This document shows positions 1 through 8,779 of a stretch of 54,277 nt of DNA, in pieces. Source of the DNA: an uncultured Clostridium sp. (lineage in GTDB: Bacteria; Bacillota; Clostridia; TANB77; CAG-508). How positions within the stretch are numbered: position 1 is the first letter of the stretch; the number at the start of each line of letters is the position of its first letter. The notes below the pieces were generated by a model. That model saw nothing but the letters and a program-made list of their open reading frames with translations, did no database searches and was not told the DNA's origin. The DNA is taken from assembly GCA_902462295.1 (NCBI GenBank), contig CABQAZ010000009.1, positions 1-54,277 of the forward strand, in the 5' to 3' direction. The position numbers were made by a program, and so were the translations under genes.

Positions 1-155
1 GTTCTACCGCTTCTTTCTACTTGCTTTGCTTTAAAAAGAAGATCTCTAAAGTGAAATTTCAATATATTTTGCATAAATAGCTTCCAGCTTTGCTATTCTC
101 TCTGTAATGCTTTACATATATTTACTTTGCTTTGTCTTAGATTTTTATTTTTACT
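1..155 (-). promoter_or_regulatory. T-box leader, truncated at the window edge
   Basis: The transcript runs leftward off the window, so its regulated gene (probably an aminoacyl-tRNA synthetase or an amino-acid gene) is not visible. Stem I hallmarks are present on the minus strand. These are an AGTA motif at 126-123, the AG bulge AGAGAG at 103-98, a 6-bp stem (GCTATT 92-97 with AATAGC 76-81) and a distal loop GCTGGAA at 88-82, which fits the T-box loop consensus GNUGNRA exactly. A GAA motif follows near 59-57. The specifier codon lies just after it, but the alignment allows either AUU (Ile) or UUC (Phe), so I do not assign the amino acid. The antiterminator part is outside the window. Confidence 0.7.
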
Positions 156-161
156 TTTGAT

Positions 162-190
162 ATTGTATCACACTTAATCAATTTTGTAAA
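162..190 (-). promoter_or_regulatory. Sigma-A-type promoter of the T-box transcript
   Basis: On the minus strand TTTACA (190-185) and TACAAT (167-162) are separated by 17 bases. The predicted transcript start is near 155, immediately before the T-box stem I. Confidence 0.6.
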
Positions 191-198
191 TACTTTAA

Positions 199-229
199 AG
201 ACATACTAGAAAATTTTCTAGTATGTCTT
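199..229 (-). terminator. Terminator-like perfect hairpin
   Basis: A perfect 15-bp inverted repeat (AAGACATACTAGAAA with its complement) lies just downstream of the coiled-coil gene that ends at 256. The U tract after it is weak (CTTTAAAG), so termination efficiency is uncertain. Confidence 0.5.
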
Positions 230-255
230 AATTCAAGTAATTTTAGGTTTGTTTG

Positions 256-1068
256 TTATACATCAATTAGCTCCTGCTTCTTTAACAGTTTTACTACCGC
301 TTCACTGTCAATTAAAAGTTTATATTCTTTATCTTCTATAAAATACATAGTTACTAATTTAATGTATTGATATACTGCTTTTGCTTCTTCCATGCTTTCA
401 AATAGAAAGACATCTTCAGACGAAAGCTCTGTTAACAGCATTACTTCTGAAACATCTTCTACTTTTGCACCATCCATTGGAACTACGGAAATTAATGTAC
501 CAAACTCTGGCTTTTCTCCTTTATAATTGGGTGCTACTAAATAAATTATTTTAGAATCGATTTTTTCAATTTTTCCAATAATTTCTTTTTTCGAGTTAAT
601 CAGTACATCTAATTCTCCTGATATTTTTCTCCAGCTGTTTTCCGCCTTTTTCGCAGTATTTTCAGCAATTTTGAGTTTTTCTTGTGTCTCTAGTCTGCTC
701 TTTTCACATTGTTCTTTTTCGATAGATTTTTTAGCTATCTGTTCTTCTATAGAACTTAGTTCATTTGCCATCTCCTTTCTCAATGTTGTAATATCTTGTT
801 GTTCATTGTTTTTAGGATTCTCTTTTTCCTCTCCTTGATCAACAGTTGAAATTTTGTGTTTTCCAATTCGATTCCGTGCAGTAATATACTTATCGTTTAC
901 TTTTACTAGCCTTGGATAGTCTTTGTCATTAACTACTTTTTCAACTATTTTTTTAAATTGCTCTTCTGTCATTCCATATTTTGGAGCTAAATCCCCAAAA
1001 GTTTTGTGTCCCTCTAACATTTGAGAAAGAACTGTTTGTGCTGTTACCCGTAAATTTTCTTGAATCAT
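256..1068 (-). CDS. Coiled-coil protein of unknown function
   Basis: I do not recognise this 270-residue protein. Residues 1-60 are helical with a possible helix-turn-helix-like pattern (GDLAPKYGMTEEQF). Residues 90-165 are rich in E, K and Q with heptad spacing, which predicts a coiled coil. The last 100 residues look like a small mixed alpha/beta domain. There is no signal peptide or membrane segment, so it is probably cytoplasmic. The start is supported by an AGGAGG-type site about 7 bases upstream and by a clear promoter. It is transcribed alone, between the T-box transcript and the spermidine-synthase-like gene. A structural or DNA-associated role is possible, but nothing in the sequence decides this. 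Confidence 0.75.
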   Translation of the reverse strand: MIQENLRVTAQTVLSQMLEGHKTFGDLAPKYGMTEEQFKKIVEKVVNDKDYPRLVKVNDKYITARNRIGKHKISTVDQGEEKENPKNNEQQDITTLRKEMANELSSIEEQIAKKSIEKEQCEKSRLETQEKLKIAENTAKKAENSWRKISGELDVLINSKKEIIGKIEKIDSKIIYLVAPNYKGEKPEFGTLISVVPMDGAKVEDVSEVMLLTELSSEDVFLFESMEEAKAVYQYIKLVTMYFIEDKEYKLLIDSEAVVKLLKKQELIDV

Positions 1069-1100
1069 TTTTTTATCCTCCTTTTGGTTTTTGCTGTTAC

Positions 1101-1129
1101 ATTATATCACATATTTTAATTTTTTTCAA
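1101..1129 (-). promoter_or_regulatory. Sigma-A-type promoter
   Basis: TTGAAA (1129-1124) and TATAAT (1106-1101) on the minus strand are 17 bases apart. They sit about 30 bases ahead of the start codon of the coiled-coil gene. Confidence 0.65.
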
Positions 1130-1236
1130 CACTATGTTAACCTTTTATAATTTCAGTGTTATTGGTTAATGATTTTGATTAATTTTTTAAAAGAAATTTT
1201 TGTAATAAACCGAGGAATGTAATAAAAATCTTATAT

Positions 1237-1278
1237 TTCAAGTACTTCTATGTATTAAATTTAAATAAAACATTAACC
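1237..1278. repeat. Interspersed 42-nt repeat, copy 1
   Basis: A 42-nt A/T-rich sequence lies just beyond the 3' end of the spermidine-synthase-like gene. It recurs at 49617-49658 with 38 of 42 positions identical, again downstream of a minus-strand gene. Function unknown. Confidence 0.5.
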
Positions 1279-1283
1279 ATTAA

Positions 1284-2741
1284 CTAATTTCCAATAGGAG
1301 CAAAATCATCTGTTACTATTTGCTTGTCTGTTTCGAACTCTAATACCTCATTATTTAAATATCGTGAATACTCTTGAAATTTTGAAGCATCAATATTGGG
1401 TGTTCCTTTTATTCCTATCAAAATCAAATTTTGGCTACTACTTTTTTCTATATCATGCACCTTAAATATCTTCACATCATCAAATATTGCTTTATATGTT
1501 GAATATTCATATTTTATAAATTCAGAACTCTTTCCCTCTAATGAAGAAATTATATTTGTAATGACTAAACCATTTTCATTCAACATATTCTTGGCATTTA
1601 CCAAAGCTTCATATGTTGTTAATTCAAATGGTGCATTTAAACCTTTAAATGCGTCTATTAAAATAGTATCATATTTATTTTTACTATAATTAAGATAGCT
1701 TCTACCATCTTGATTATATATTTTTAAATGCTCATCTTTAATATTTAGTCCAAATTGCTCTACTGCAATTTTTGACATTGTATCATCTATTTCTACAACG
1801 TCAATTGTTTTATCTTTATATTTTTTTAAATAATGAATTGGATATGTATATGCTGCTCCTCCTATTAAAAGTGTTGATTTAGCGTCTTTATTAAAATATT
1901 CAAACAAATCATAATACTTTAAATATTCTGCTCCCATTTCCTGTGTCTCTGTATTTATATATGACTCTAGTCCTGAATCTACTTGTAATGTTTTATATGT
2001 TGCCTTTTCAGTTTGTATCTTTTTCACCCATATCCTGCTATATTGTGAATCTATATCTAATATTATATCAGGATTATTAGCTTTAAATGATATTTTTCCT
2101 AAAATAATTAATAATATTATTATACATATAAAAAAAATATTCATACCTATTATTTTTTTATCTTTATTTTCTCTCACAATAAAAGACATTAAGAATAATA
2201 ATATAGTTACACAAATATTTATATTACTTACTCCTATTTTAGGTATTAATACAAACCCCATCCAAAATGTTCCAACTATACTCCCTATGGTCGATAAAGA
2301 TGATATTTTTCCAGATAATAATCCAATTTCTGTTTCTTCTTTGCTTTTTATTTTTACTGCATATGGAGAAATCATTGCTAATATAAAACTTGGTATTGAA
2401 AATACAGCTATTGCACATAATATCGCTGCTACAATTAAATTTGGAATTGTTTCAGCTATTTTTTTCACTACAAATGTTTCTAGCAATGGTATAAAACTTG
2501 TTATAAGTGATGCATATAACAAAATATTAGCTAATTCATTTATATCAGCATTTTTGTCTGCTTTTTTTCCACCTATCCAATATCCAAAACTCATACTTAT
2601 TAAAATTATTCCTATAATACTTGTCCATACTACATTTGAACTTCCCACATATGGTGACAATATTCTTGCAGCTATCAGTTCTAATCCCATTCCTATTGCA
2701 CCACTCAAAAATACTATTATTTCTAATTTATGCTTCTTCAT
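1284..2741 (-). CDS. Membrane-fused spermidine-synthase-like methyltransferase-fold protein
   Basis: The N-terminal 220 residues form about seven hydrophobic helices resembling an MFS-like half (start FLSGAIGMGLELIAARILSPYVG). The C-terminal 260 residues have a Rossmann fold of the spermidine synthase type: a glycine motif LLIGGAAY, the acidic VDVVEID-type strand (DVVEIDD) and DTILIDAF. This two-part architecture is known in a bacterial family annotated as fused MFS/spermidine synthase. Real polyamine synthesis is not established for that family, and the usual full active-site loop is not obvious here. It is located in the cytoplasmic membrane with the enzyme domain probably inside. It lies downstream of aspS and the two may be unrelated in function. 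Confidence 0.8.
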   Translation of the reverse strand: MKKHKLEIIVFLSGAIGMGLELIAARILSPYVGSSNVVWTSIIGIILISMSFGYWIGGKKADKNADINELANILLYASLITSFIPLLETFVVKKIAETIPNLIVAAILCAIAVFSIPSFILAMISPYAVKIKSKEETEIGLLSGKISSLSTIGSIVGTFWMGFVLIPKIGVSNINICVTILLFLMSFIVRENKDKKIIGMNIFFICIIILLIILGKISFKANNPDIILDIDSQYSRIWVKKIQTEKATYKTLQVDSGLESYINTETQEMGAEYLKYYDLFEYFNKDAKSTLLIGGAAYTYPIHYLKKYKDKTIDVVEIDDTMSKIAVEQFGLNIKDEHLKIYNQDGRSYLNYSKNKYDTILIDAFKGLNAPFELTTYEALVNAKNMLNENGLVITNIISSLEGKSSEFIKYEYSTYKAIFDDVKIFKVHDIEKSSSQNLILIGIKGTPNIDASKFQEYSRYLNNEVLEFETDKQIVTDDFAPIGN

Positions 2742-2906
2742 AATTCATCCATCCTTTATTTTTTTATCTTATAACATTTTTTATAATTTCAATTTAGTTT
2801 CTACTTTATTTGGTAGCATGAGTGTTTTTAGTAGAATTATTTATGTTTTTGAGTTTATAAAACCAGAAAGGCAAACAAGAATCATCTCTAATTTGCCCTT
2901 AATCAT

Positions 2907-4649
2907 TTATTTTTTTAATTCAATATGTACATCATCTAATTGTTGTTTACTTACAACTGATGGTGCTCTCATTAATAAATCTCTTGCCTTTTTATTTTTA
3001 GGAAATGCTATAACTTCTCTTATATTTGTTGAATCTGCTATAAGCATTACTATTCTATCTACACCAGGTGCAGCTCCAGCGTGTGGTGGTGTTCCATATT
3101 GGAATGCATTATATAATGCTCCAAATCTATTTTTTACATCTTCTTCTGTATATCCTGCAATTTCAAATGCTTTAACCATTATTTCTGGATCATGATTTCT
3201 TACTGCTCCTGATGCCATTTCGTATCCATTACATACCAAATCATATTGATATGCTAATATATCAAGTGGATTCATTGTTTTTAATGCTTCTAACCCACCT
3301 TGTGGCATTGAAAATGGATTGTGACAGAAATCTACTGTTCCCTCATCTGATAATTCATACATTGGGAAATCTACTATAAAACAGAATCTATATGTATCTT
3401 TTTCTAACAAATCTAATCTCTTTCCAAGTTCTATTCTTACAAGTCCTGCAATTTTTTGTGCTTTATGGAATTCATCTGCAATAAAGAATATACTATCTCC
3501 AGCTTTTACTCCATAATCCTTTTCTAATTTTGATTTAGCTTCTTCTGTTATGAATTTTGCAATTCCACCTTGAATTGCTCCATCTTTTTCGAATTTTGTC
3601 CAAGCCAATCCTTTTGCTCCAACCTCATCTGTTACCGCAAATTCTGTCATCTTATCAAAGAATTTTCTTCCTTGTTCAGCTCCATTTGGTACAACTATTG
3701 CTTTTATTGTTTTGTCCTTGAAAGCATTAAATTCTATGTTTTCAAAAACTTTTGTTACATCTTGTATTATTAATGGGTTTCGTAAATCTGGTTTATCTAT
3801 ACCGTATTTCTCCATTGCTTCTAAATATGGTATACGTACAAAAGGTCCTTCGTCAACTTTCCAATTTGTAAATTTCTTAAATGTATATGGTATAACATCT
3901 TCTACAACTTTAAATACATCTTCTTGTGTTGCAAAACTCATTTCAAAATCTAATTGATAGAATTCTCCTGGTGCTCTATCTGCACGTGGATCTTCATCTC
4001 TAAAACATGGTGCTATTTGAAAATATTTGTCAAATCCACTTACCATTAATAATTGCTTAAATTGCTGTGGTGCTTGTGGTAGTGCATAAAATTCTCCTGG
4101 ATGTAATCTACTTGGAACTAAAAAATCTCTTGCTCCCTCTGGTGAAGAATTTGCTAATATTGGAGTTTGAATTTCTGCAAAACCTAATTCATCCATTCTA
4201 TCTCTTAATGTTTTTAATATTTTAGAACGTAACAATATTGAATCATGTAACTTTTTATTTCTTAAATCTAAAAATCTATACTCTAATCTTAAGTCTTCTC
4301 TTACTTCTTGCTCTGTATTTATTTCAAATGGCAAAATGTTTTTGCATTTTCCTAATACTTCTATCTTATTTGCTACAACCTCTATTTCTCCTGTCGCCAT
4401 TTTAGAATTTTTGCTACTTCTTTCCACAACTTTACCACAAATGTGAATACAACTTTCTGTCGTTAATTCTTTTGATTGTTCTTGTAACTTCTCATCATTT
4501 ATTACTATTTGTGTTATTCCAAATTGATCTCTTAAATCAATGAATATCATTCCACCCAAATTACGAATTTTTTGTATCCATCCTGATAATTCAACTTCTT
4601 CTCCTACATTTTTGATATTTAATTCTCCTAAATTATGTGTTCTATACAT
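2907..4649 (-). CDS. aspS: Aspartyl-tRNA synthetase
   Basis: Class IIb synthetase that charges tRNA-Asp with aspartate in the cytosol. The 580-residue length is normal for the bacterial type. An OB-fold anticodon-binding domain is at about 1-105. Class II motif 2 follows (FRDEDPRADRAPGEF, near 215), then a GAD insertion domain (about 280-410) and motif 3 (GVDRIVML, near 530). Leu31 in the anticodon-binding domain aligns with Leu30 of the E. coli enzyme, whereas many non-discriminating enzymes have His there. This hints at an Asp-specific enzyme, but it is only a one-residue argument. It is transcribed from its own promoter downstream of rseP. The start is preceded by GGGGG-rich Shine-Dalgarno-like sequence. 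Confidence 0.97.
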   Translation of the reverse strand: MYRTHNLGELNIKNVGEEVELSGWIQKIRNLGGMIFIDLRDQFGITQIVINDEKLQEQSKELTTESCIHICGKVVERSSKNSKMATGEIEVVANKIEVLGKCKNILPFEINTEQEVREDLRLEYRFLDLRNKKLHDSILLRSKILKTLRDRMDELGFAEIQTPILANSSPEGARDFLVPSRLHPGEFYALPQAPQQFKQLLMVSGFDKYFQIAPCFRDEDPRADRAPGEFYQLDFEMSFATQEDVFKVVEDVIPYTFKKFTNWKVDEGPFVRIPYLEAMEKYGIDKPDLRNPLIIQDVTKVFENIEFNAFKDKTIKAIVVPNGAEQGRKFFDKMTEFAVTDEVGAKGLAWTKFEKDGAIQGGIAKFITEEAKSKLEKDYGVKAGDSIFFIADEFHKAQKIAGLVRIELGKRLDLLEKDTYRFCFIVDFPMYELSDEGTVDFCHNPFSMPQGGLEALKTMNPLDILAYQYDLVCNGYEMASGAVRNHDPEIMVKAFEIAGYTEEDVKNRFGALYNAFQYGTPPHAGAAPGVDRIVMLIADSTNIREVIAFPKNKKARDLLMRAPSVVSKQQLDDVHIELKK

Positions 4650-4692
4650 ATGTACTCCCCCTATATGTGCTGATTTTATTTTATACTTTCAT

Positions 4693-4721
4693 ATTTTACT
4701 ACATATTACTGAAAATATCAA
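4693..4721 (-). promoter_or_regulatory. Promoter of aspS
   Basis: TTGATA (4721-4716) and TAAAAT (4698-4693) on the minus strand are 17 bases apart, in the 141-base gap between rseP and aspS. Confidence 0.55.
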
Positions 4722-4790
4722 GGTTTCTTAATATTTTTAAATAACATAATGTTCTAATTTAAATTACTATAAAAAAAGTAAAAAAATATA

Positions 4791-5570
4791 TTAAGAACCT
4801 GTACCGATTCTTAATATATCATTATATGTTACAAACAAAGATAAAGCAATTAAAATTGAAAAACCTAATAATTGTATTTTAGCCTCTGTTTCCATTTTCA
4901 TTGGCTTTTTTCTTATCACTTCTATTAATAAAATCAAAATTTTTCCACCATCTAACGCTGGAATTGGGAGTAGATTAGTAACACCAAGTGATACTGATAT
5001 AACAGCTAACAAATGTAAATAGTTTATTATTCCATTAGTATTAACAACAACTTCTGAAATTCCTACAATTCCTACCATTTGGTCTGTTTGTAATCCTCCC
5101 AAAAATAATGTTTTTATGCCATCGAATATTGTTACTATAAATCTACCTGTTCCCTGTGCCCCATAATAAATTCTATTTAATATCGTGTCTTTCGCAGGAT
5201 CAACAAATTTTATTCCTACAGTTGATATCAATAAAAAATATACCAGTATTCCAAACAATATATTTACTGTTGCTCCTGCAATTACGATTGCAATCCTTTT
5301 CCATACATTTGCTTTTGAAAATGAACCTTGAGCATCAGATTCTTCATCTTCGCCCTCCATACTGCAAAATCCTCCAAGAGGTATCATTCTTAAAGAATAC
5401 TTTGTTTCTTTTCCTTGTTTTTGCCAAATTATTTTTCCGAATCCAATAGCAAATTCATTTACTTTTACTTTGCAAAGTTTTGCTATGGAAAAATGTCCTC
5501 CTTCATGTATAAGAATTAAAAATCCTAATAAAAATATTATTTTTATTGCATTTACTATAAAACTAATCAA
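4791..5570 (-). CDS. rseP: Site-2 membrane metalloprotease, RseP-like, apparently without a PDZ domain
   Basis: M50-family intramembrane zinc protease that cleaves membrane-bound regulators or leftover signal peptides. Visible features are the HEGGH zinc motif in the first membrane helix (about residues 22-26), the conserved SLRMIPLGGFCSMEGEDE strand segment, and the third zinc ligand in ALDGGK near residue 215. Four hydrophobic segments are present. Relatives are usually 340-450 residues long with one or two PDZ domains between helix 2 and helix 3. Here only about 20 residues separate helix 2 from the GTGRFIVTIF segment, so the PDZ domain is missing in frame. It lies directly downstream of cdsA, in the usual order except that dxr is absent. 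Confidence 0.88.
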   Translation of the reverse strand: MISFIVNAIKIIFLLGFLILIHEGGHFSIAKLCKVKVNEFAIGFGKIIWQKQGKETKYSLRMIPLGGFCSMEGEDEESDAQGSFSKANVWKRIAIVIAGATVNILFGILVYFLLISTVGIKFVDPAKDTILNRIYYGAQGTGRFIVTIFDGIKTLFLGGLQTDQMVGIVGISEVVVNTNGIINYLHLLAVISVSLGVTNLLPIPALDGGKILILLIEVIRKKPMKMETEAKIQLLGFSILIALSLFVTYNDILRIGTGS

Positions 5571-5654
5571 ATTTTATTTCCTCCTATTATGCATACAATA
5601 AACATTTTTGTAGAATAACCAATTATTCCATTATATTTCAATATTTATATGGAG

Positions 5655-6473
5655 TTATATTATTATATTTAATAATACATAAGCAAATGGCGATAAAAAC
5701 ATTAAGCTATCAATTCTATCTAACATTCCACCATGCCCTGGTATTAAATTACTATAATCCTTTATATTTACATATCTTTTTATACTTGATGCTGCAAAAT
5801 CTCCAACTTGACCAATCATACTTAATATTGCTGTTACAATTACTACAAATACATATGAATATTGTAAATCAAAAATTTTGTTTATAGCAAGTGTATATAG
5901 TACTGCAATTATAACTGCTCCTACAATTCCAGCAACACATCCTTCTATTGATTTTTTAGGGCTTACTTGGCTAAACTTATGTTTTCCCCATCTTTTTCCT
6001 ACAATATATGCAAATATATCAGTCCCCCATGCAGCAATTATTGCATACCATATTAGTATTTTTCCATTTTGCATTCCCCTTAATAATGCTAAAAATATTA
6101 TGCATCCAATAACATATATTATTCCAAAAAGCGTATATGCTATATCCTTAAAATTTATTTTCATGTTTGTAATTATTACATATAAAAATAATATGAGTAA
6201 TATTGTTGGTATTATTAGCATTAATATTTCACTTTGTAATTGTAAATTAAAATTTTCTGGTATTATATGAATCAATGCAATAGAAAGACAAGACGTATAT
6301 CCCAGCCATCTTACAGTTTTCGCTTCTTTTGATACTGCATTAAAATATTCTTGCATTCCTAGCATTGCTATGAATGCTAAAAATATATCTACTACATATG
6401 TATTTCCAAATGCCAATATTATTACAACTAATGGAAATCCTAATAATGCTGATGTTATTCTTTTTATATCCAT
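5655..6473 (-). CDS. cdsA: Phosphatidate cytidylyltransferase (CDP-diglyceride synthase)
   Basis: Integral membrane enzyme that makes CDP-diacylglycerol from CTP and phosphatidate, the branch point of phospholipid synthesis. The C-terminal family signature is complete (SSIKRY...IPGHGGMLDRID). About seven hydrophobic helices are seen. An upstream in-frame ATG at 6506 would add 11 polar residues. I chose the ATG at 6473 because AAAGGAG sits 5 bases ahead of it and because the protein then begins just before its first membrane helix. It lies 41 bases beyond the uppS stop and is surely co-transcribed with uppS. Confidence 0.95.
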   Translation of the reverse strand: MDIKRITSALLGFPLVVIILAFGNTYVVDIFLAFIAMLGMQEYFNAVSKEAKTVRWLGYTSCLSIALIHIIPENFNLQLQSEILMLIIPTILLILFLYVIITNMKINFKDIAYTLFGIIYVIGCIIFLALLRGMQNGKILIWYAIIAAWGTDIFAYIVGKRWGKHKFSQVSPKKSIEGCVAGIVGAVIIAVLYTLAINKIFDLQYSYVFVVIVTAILSMIGQVGDFAASSIKRYVNIKDYSNLIPGHGGMLDRIDSLMFLSPFAYVLLNIII

Positions 6474-6514
6474 ATTTTCTCCTTTTCCTTTGCTTTTATC
6501 ATCCAATACTTATT

Positions 6515-7228
6515 CTAATTTGCTCCGAATTTTCTTGTTCTTTTTTCATATTCTATTATTGCCTCATCTAAATCTTGTTCTGTAAAATCTGGCCAGTTTT
6601 TATCTACAAATAAAAATTCTGAATATACCACTTGCCAAGGTAAGAAATTACTTAGGCGCTGTTCACCACTTGTTCTTATAACTAAATCTGGATCAGGTTG
6701 GCCAGATGTGTATAAATTATCAGTAATTGTTTTTTCATCTATATCATCTATTTTTAATTGATTATCTTCCACCTGTTTTGCTATGCTTTTAACTGCTCTT
6801 ATAATTTCATCTCGCCCTCCATAATTTAATGCAATATTAAATGTTACTCCTGTATTGTTTTTAGTTCTTTCCATGCATTTTATAATACTTTTTTGCATAC
6901 CTTGTGAAAGTGCTGTTATATCTCCAAGAATTCTTATTTTTATATTTTCAGAATCTGCTCTTTTACTATAATCATCTAAATAATTCTGTAATAACATCAT
7001 AAGTGCATTTACTTCTTCTTCTGCTCTTTTCCAGTTTTCAGTTGAAAATGCATATACTGTTATATATTCTAATCCTATTTTATTTGCATATCTTACAATC
7101 TTTTCTAGTGCTTTTGCTCCTGCTTTATGTCCAAAACTTGCTGATTTTCCTTGTGCTCTTGCCCATCTTCTATTTCCATCCATTATTATTGCAATATGTT
7201 TTGGCATATTATCTTTGTTTAATTCCAT
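6515..7228 (-). CDS. uppS: Undecaprenyl diphosphate synthase
   Basis: Cis-prenyltransferase that extends farnesyl diphosphate to the C55 lipid carrier used for peptidoglycan and other wall polymers. The substrate-binding motif MDGNRRWAR is at residues 16-24 with the catalytic Asp17. The conserved RTSGEQRLSNFLPWQ segment and the C-terminal W-P-D-F are also present. Length 237 is typical. It sits between frr and cdsA in the standard Gram-positive order, with short gaps suggesting one transcript from pyrH onward. Confidence 0.96.
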   Translation of the reverse strand: MELNKDNMPKHIAIIMDGNRRWARAQGKSASFGHKAGAKALEKIVRYANKIGLEYITVYAFSTENWKRAEEEVNALMMLLQNYLDDYSKRADSENIKIRILGDITALSQGMQKSIIKCMERTKNNTGVTFNIALNYGGRDEIIRAVKSIAKQVEDNQLKIDDIDEKTITDNLYTSGQPDPDLVIRTSGEQRLSNFLPWQVVYSEFLFVDKNWPDFTEQDLDEAIIEYEKRTRKFGAN

Positions 7229-7272
7229 TTTTTCTCCTTTGATATCATTGATATGATTACATCCTTATTTTA

Positions 7273-7821
7273 TTATACACTCATAATTTCATTTTCTTTA
7301 TTTTCAAGTATTTTATCAATTTCTTCTATATTTTTATCTGTTATTTTTTGAATTTCTGTTTCTGCTTGCTTTAATTCATCTTCTGTTATTTCACTATTTT
7401 TTTGTTTAGCTTTTGCTTCATCTATTCCATCTCTTCTTATTGCTCTTATTGAAACTTTTGCTTCTTCTGCTATTTTTCTAATATCTTTTACTATTTCTTT
7501 TCTTCTTTCTTCATTTAATTCCGGAAATGCTAATCTTATTACTTTTCCATCATTATTTGGGTTAATGCCTATATCTGATGCTAAGATTGCTTTTTCTATA
7601 TCTTTTAATACACTCATATCCCATGGTTGTATAACTATTAATCTTGCTTCAGGAACTGATATTCCTGCCATTTGATTTATTGGTGTTGGTGTTCCATAAT
7701 AATCAACTTTCACCTTATTTAATACTGCTGGATTTGCTCTTCCTGCTCTTATTTCTGATAGTTTTTCTTGATATACTCCTATTGATTTTTCCATTCTTTC
7801 TTTTAAATTTGTATAATCCAT
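7273..7821 (-). CDS. frr: Ribosome recycling factor
   Basis: Cytosolic factor that, with EF-G, splits the post-termination ribosome. The 182-residue length is close to the family norm of about 185. The hallmark RAGRANPAVLNKVKVDYYG segment appears at about 26-44, and the helical C-terminal arm (RKEIVKDIRKIAEEAKVSIRAIRR) carries the conserved arginines. It lies 45 bases downstream of pyrH, in the near-universal pyrH-frr order. Confidence 0.97.
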   Translation of the reverse strand: MDYTNLKERMEKSIGVYQEKLSEIRAGRANPAVLNKVKVDYYGTPTPINQMAGISVPEARLIVIQPWDMSVLKDIEKAILASDIGINPNNDGKVIRLAFPELNEERRKEIVKDIRKIAEEAKVSIRAIRRDGIDEAKAKQKNSEITEDELKQAETEIQKITDKNIEEIDKILENKENEIMSV

Positions 7822-7866
7822 AATTTTATTCTCCTCATCTTATAATTTAATACATTTTATGCATAA

Positions 7867-8574
7867 CTAAGATACTATTGTACCTATTTTTTCGCCTTTA
7901 ACAGCTCTTACTATATTTTCTGGGTCTGAAATTCCAAATACTAATAATGGAATATTATTATCACGACACATTGCTGTTGCTGTTGAATCCATAACTTTCA
8001 AATCTTTATTTAATACATCTAAATATGATATTTCTTCAAATTTAATTGCATCTTTTTGAATTTTAGGATCTGCAGAATATACTGCGTCTATTGCTTTACC
8101 AAGCAATATTATATCTGCATTTATTTCTGTTGCTCTTAACACTGCTGCTGTATCTGTTGTAAAATATGGATGCCCTGTTCCACATGCAAATATTACTACT
8201 CTTCCTCTATTTAAGTGTTTTTCTGCTTTTCTTTGTATAAATGGTTCTGCTATTTCTCTCATTTCTATTGCTGTTTGTACTCTTGAATGTACTCCTCTTT
8301 CTTCTAATGCGTCTTGTAATGCTAATCCATTCATTGATGTTGCAAGCATTCCCATATAGTCGGCTGTTGTTCTTTCCATTTGATGTCCTTGTCTTCCTCT
8401 CCAGAAGTTTCCTCCACCTACTACTATTGCTACTTGTACTCCCATTTCTGTTACTTCTTTAATCTTGTCACATATTTTTCCTACGACTTCTGCATCTACT
8501 CCTGTCTTTTTTTCTCCTGCTAAAGCTTCTCCACTTAGCTTCAAAAGTACTCTTTTATATTTTAGTTCTGACAT
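7867..8574 (-). CDS. pyrH: UMP kinase
   Basis: Phosphorylates UMP to UDP with ATP in pyrimidine nucleotide synthesis. It belongs to the amino-acid-kinase fold specific to bacterial UMP kinases. Motifs seen are RVLLKLSGEAL near the N terminus, VVGGGNFWRG (about 51-60), CGTGHPYFTTDTAA in the nucleotide-binding region, and KVMDSTA near the C terminus. Length 235 is standard. It is the first gene of the minus-strand block that continues into frr, uppS, cdsA and rseP. The start has a GGAAAGGA-type ribosome site about 9 bases upstream. No convincing promoter could be fixed in the 205 bases upstream. Confidence 0.96.
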   Translation of the reverse strand: MSELKYKRVLLKLSGEALAGEKKTGVDAEVVGKICDKIKEVTEMGVQVAIVVGGGNFWRGRQGHQMERTTADYMGMLATSMNGLALQDALEERGVHSRVQTAIEMREIAEPFIQRKAEKHLNRGRVVIFACGTGHPYFTTDTAAVLRATEINADIILLGKAIDAVYSADPKIQKDAIKFEEISYLDVLNKDLKVMDSTATAMCRDNNIPLLVFGISDPENIVRAVKGEKIGTIVS

Positions 8575-8710
8575 TTTGTTATCAATCCTTTCCTTTTGGA
8601 GTCTATTTTTTGCTTACTCCTTTTTGCTTTTGTTATTCTATCATACTTTTTTTAAAATTAGTAGTGTTTTATTAAAATTTATTAATATTTTGATTAGTAT
8701 ATAAATATAT

Positions 8711-8737
8711 AAAAAAAAGAGACCGCAATGCGATCCC
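8711..8737 (-). terminator. Rho-independent terminator of the small gene at 8780
   Basis: On the minus strand an 8-bp stem (GGGATCGC pairing with GCGGTCTC, two wobble pairs, ATT loop) is followed by eight T residues. Confidence 0.75.
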
Positions 8738-8779
8738 CTTTAAACTATTGTCTACAAGTTACAATAATACAAGCGCGTA

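Noticed and set aside
2287..3195. Long plus-strand open frame of 302 codons
   Set aside because: It lies antisense to aspS and the spermidine-synthase-like gene, has A/T-rich antisense-type composition, no ribosome site and no recognisable domain.
8575..8710. Promoter of the pyrH operon
   Set aside because: Several -10-like sequences occur (TATGAT, TAGAAT), but none has an acceptable -35 box at the right distance.
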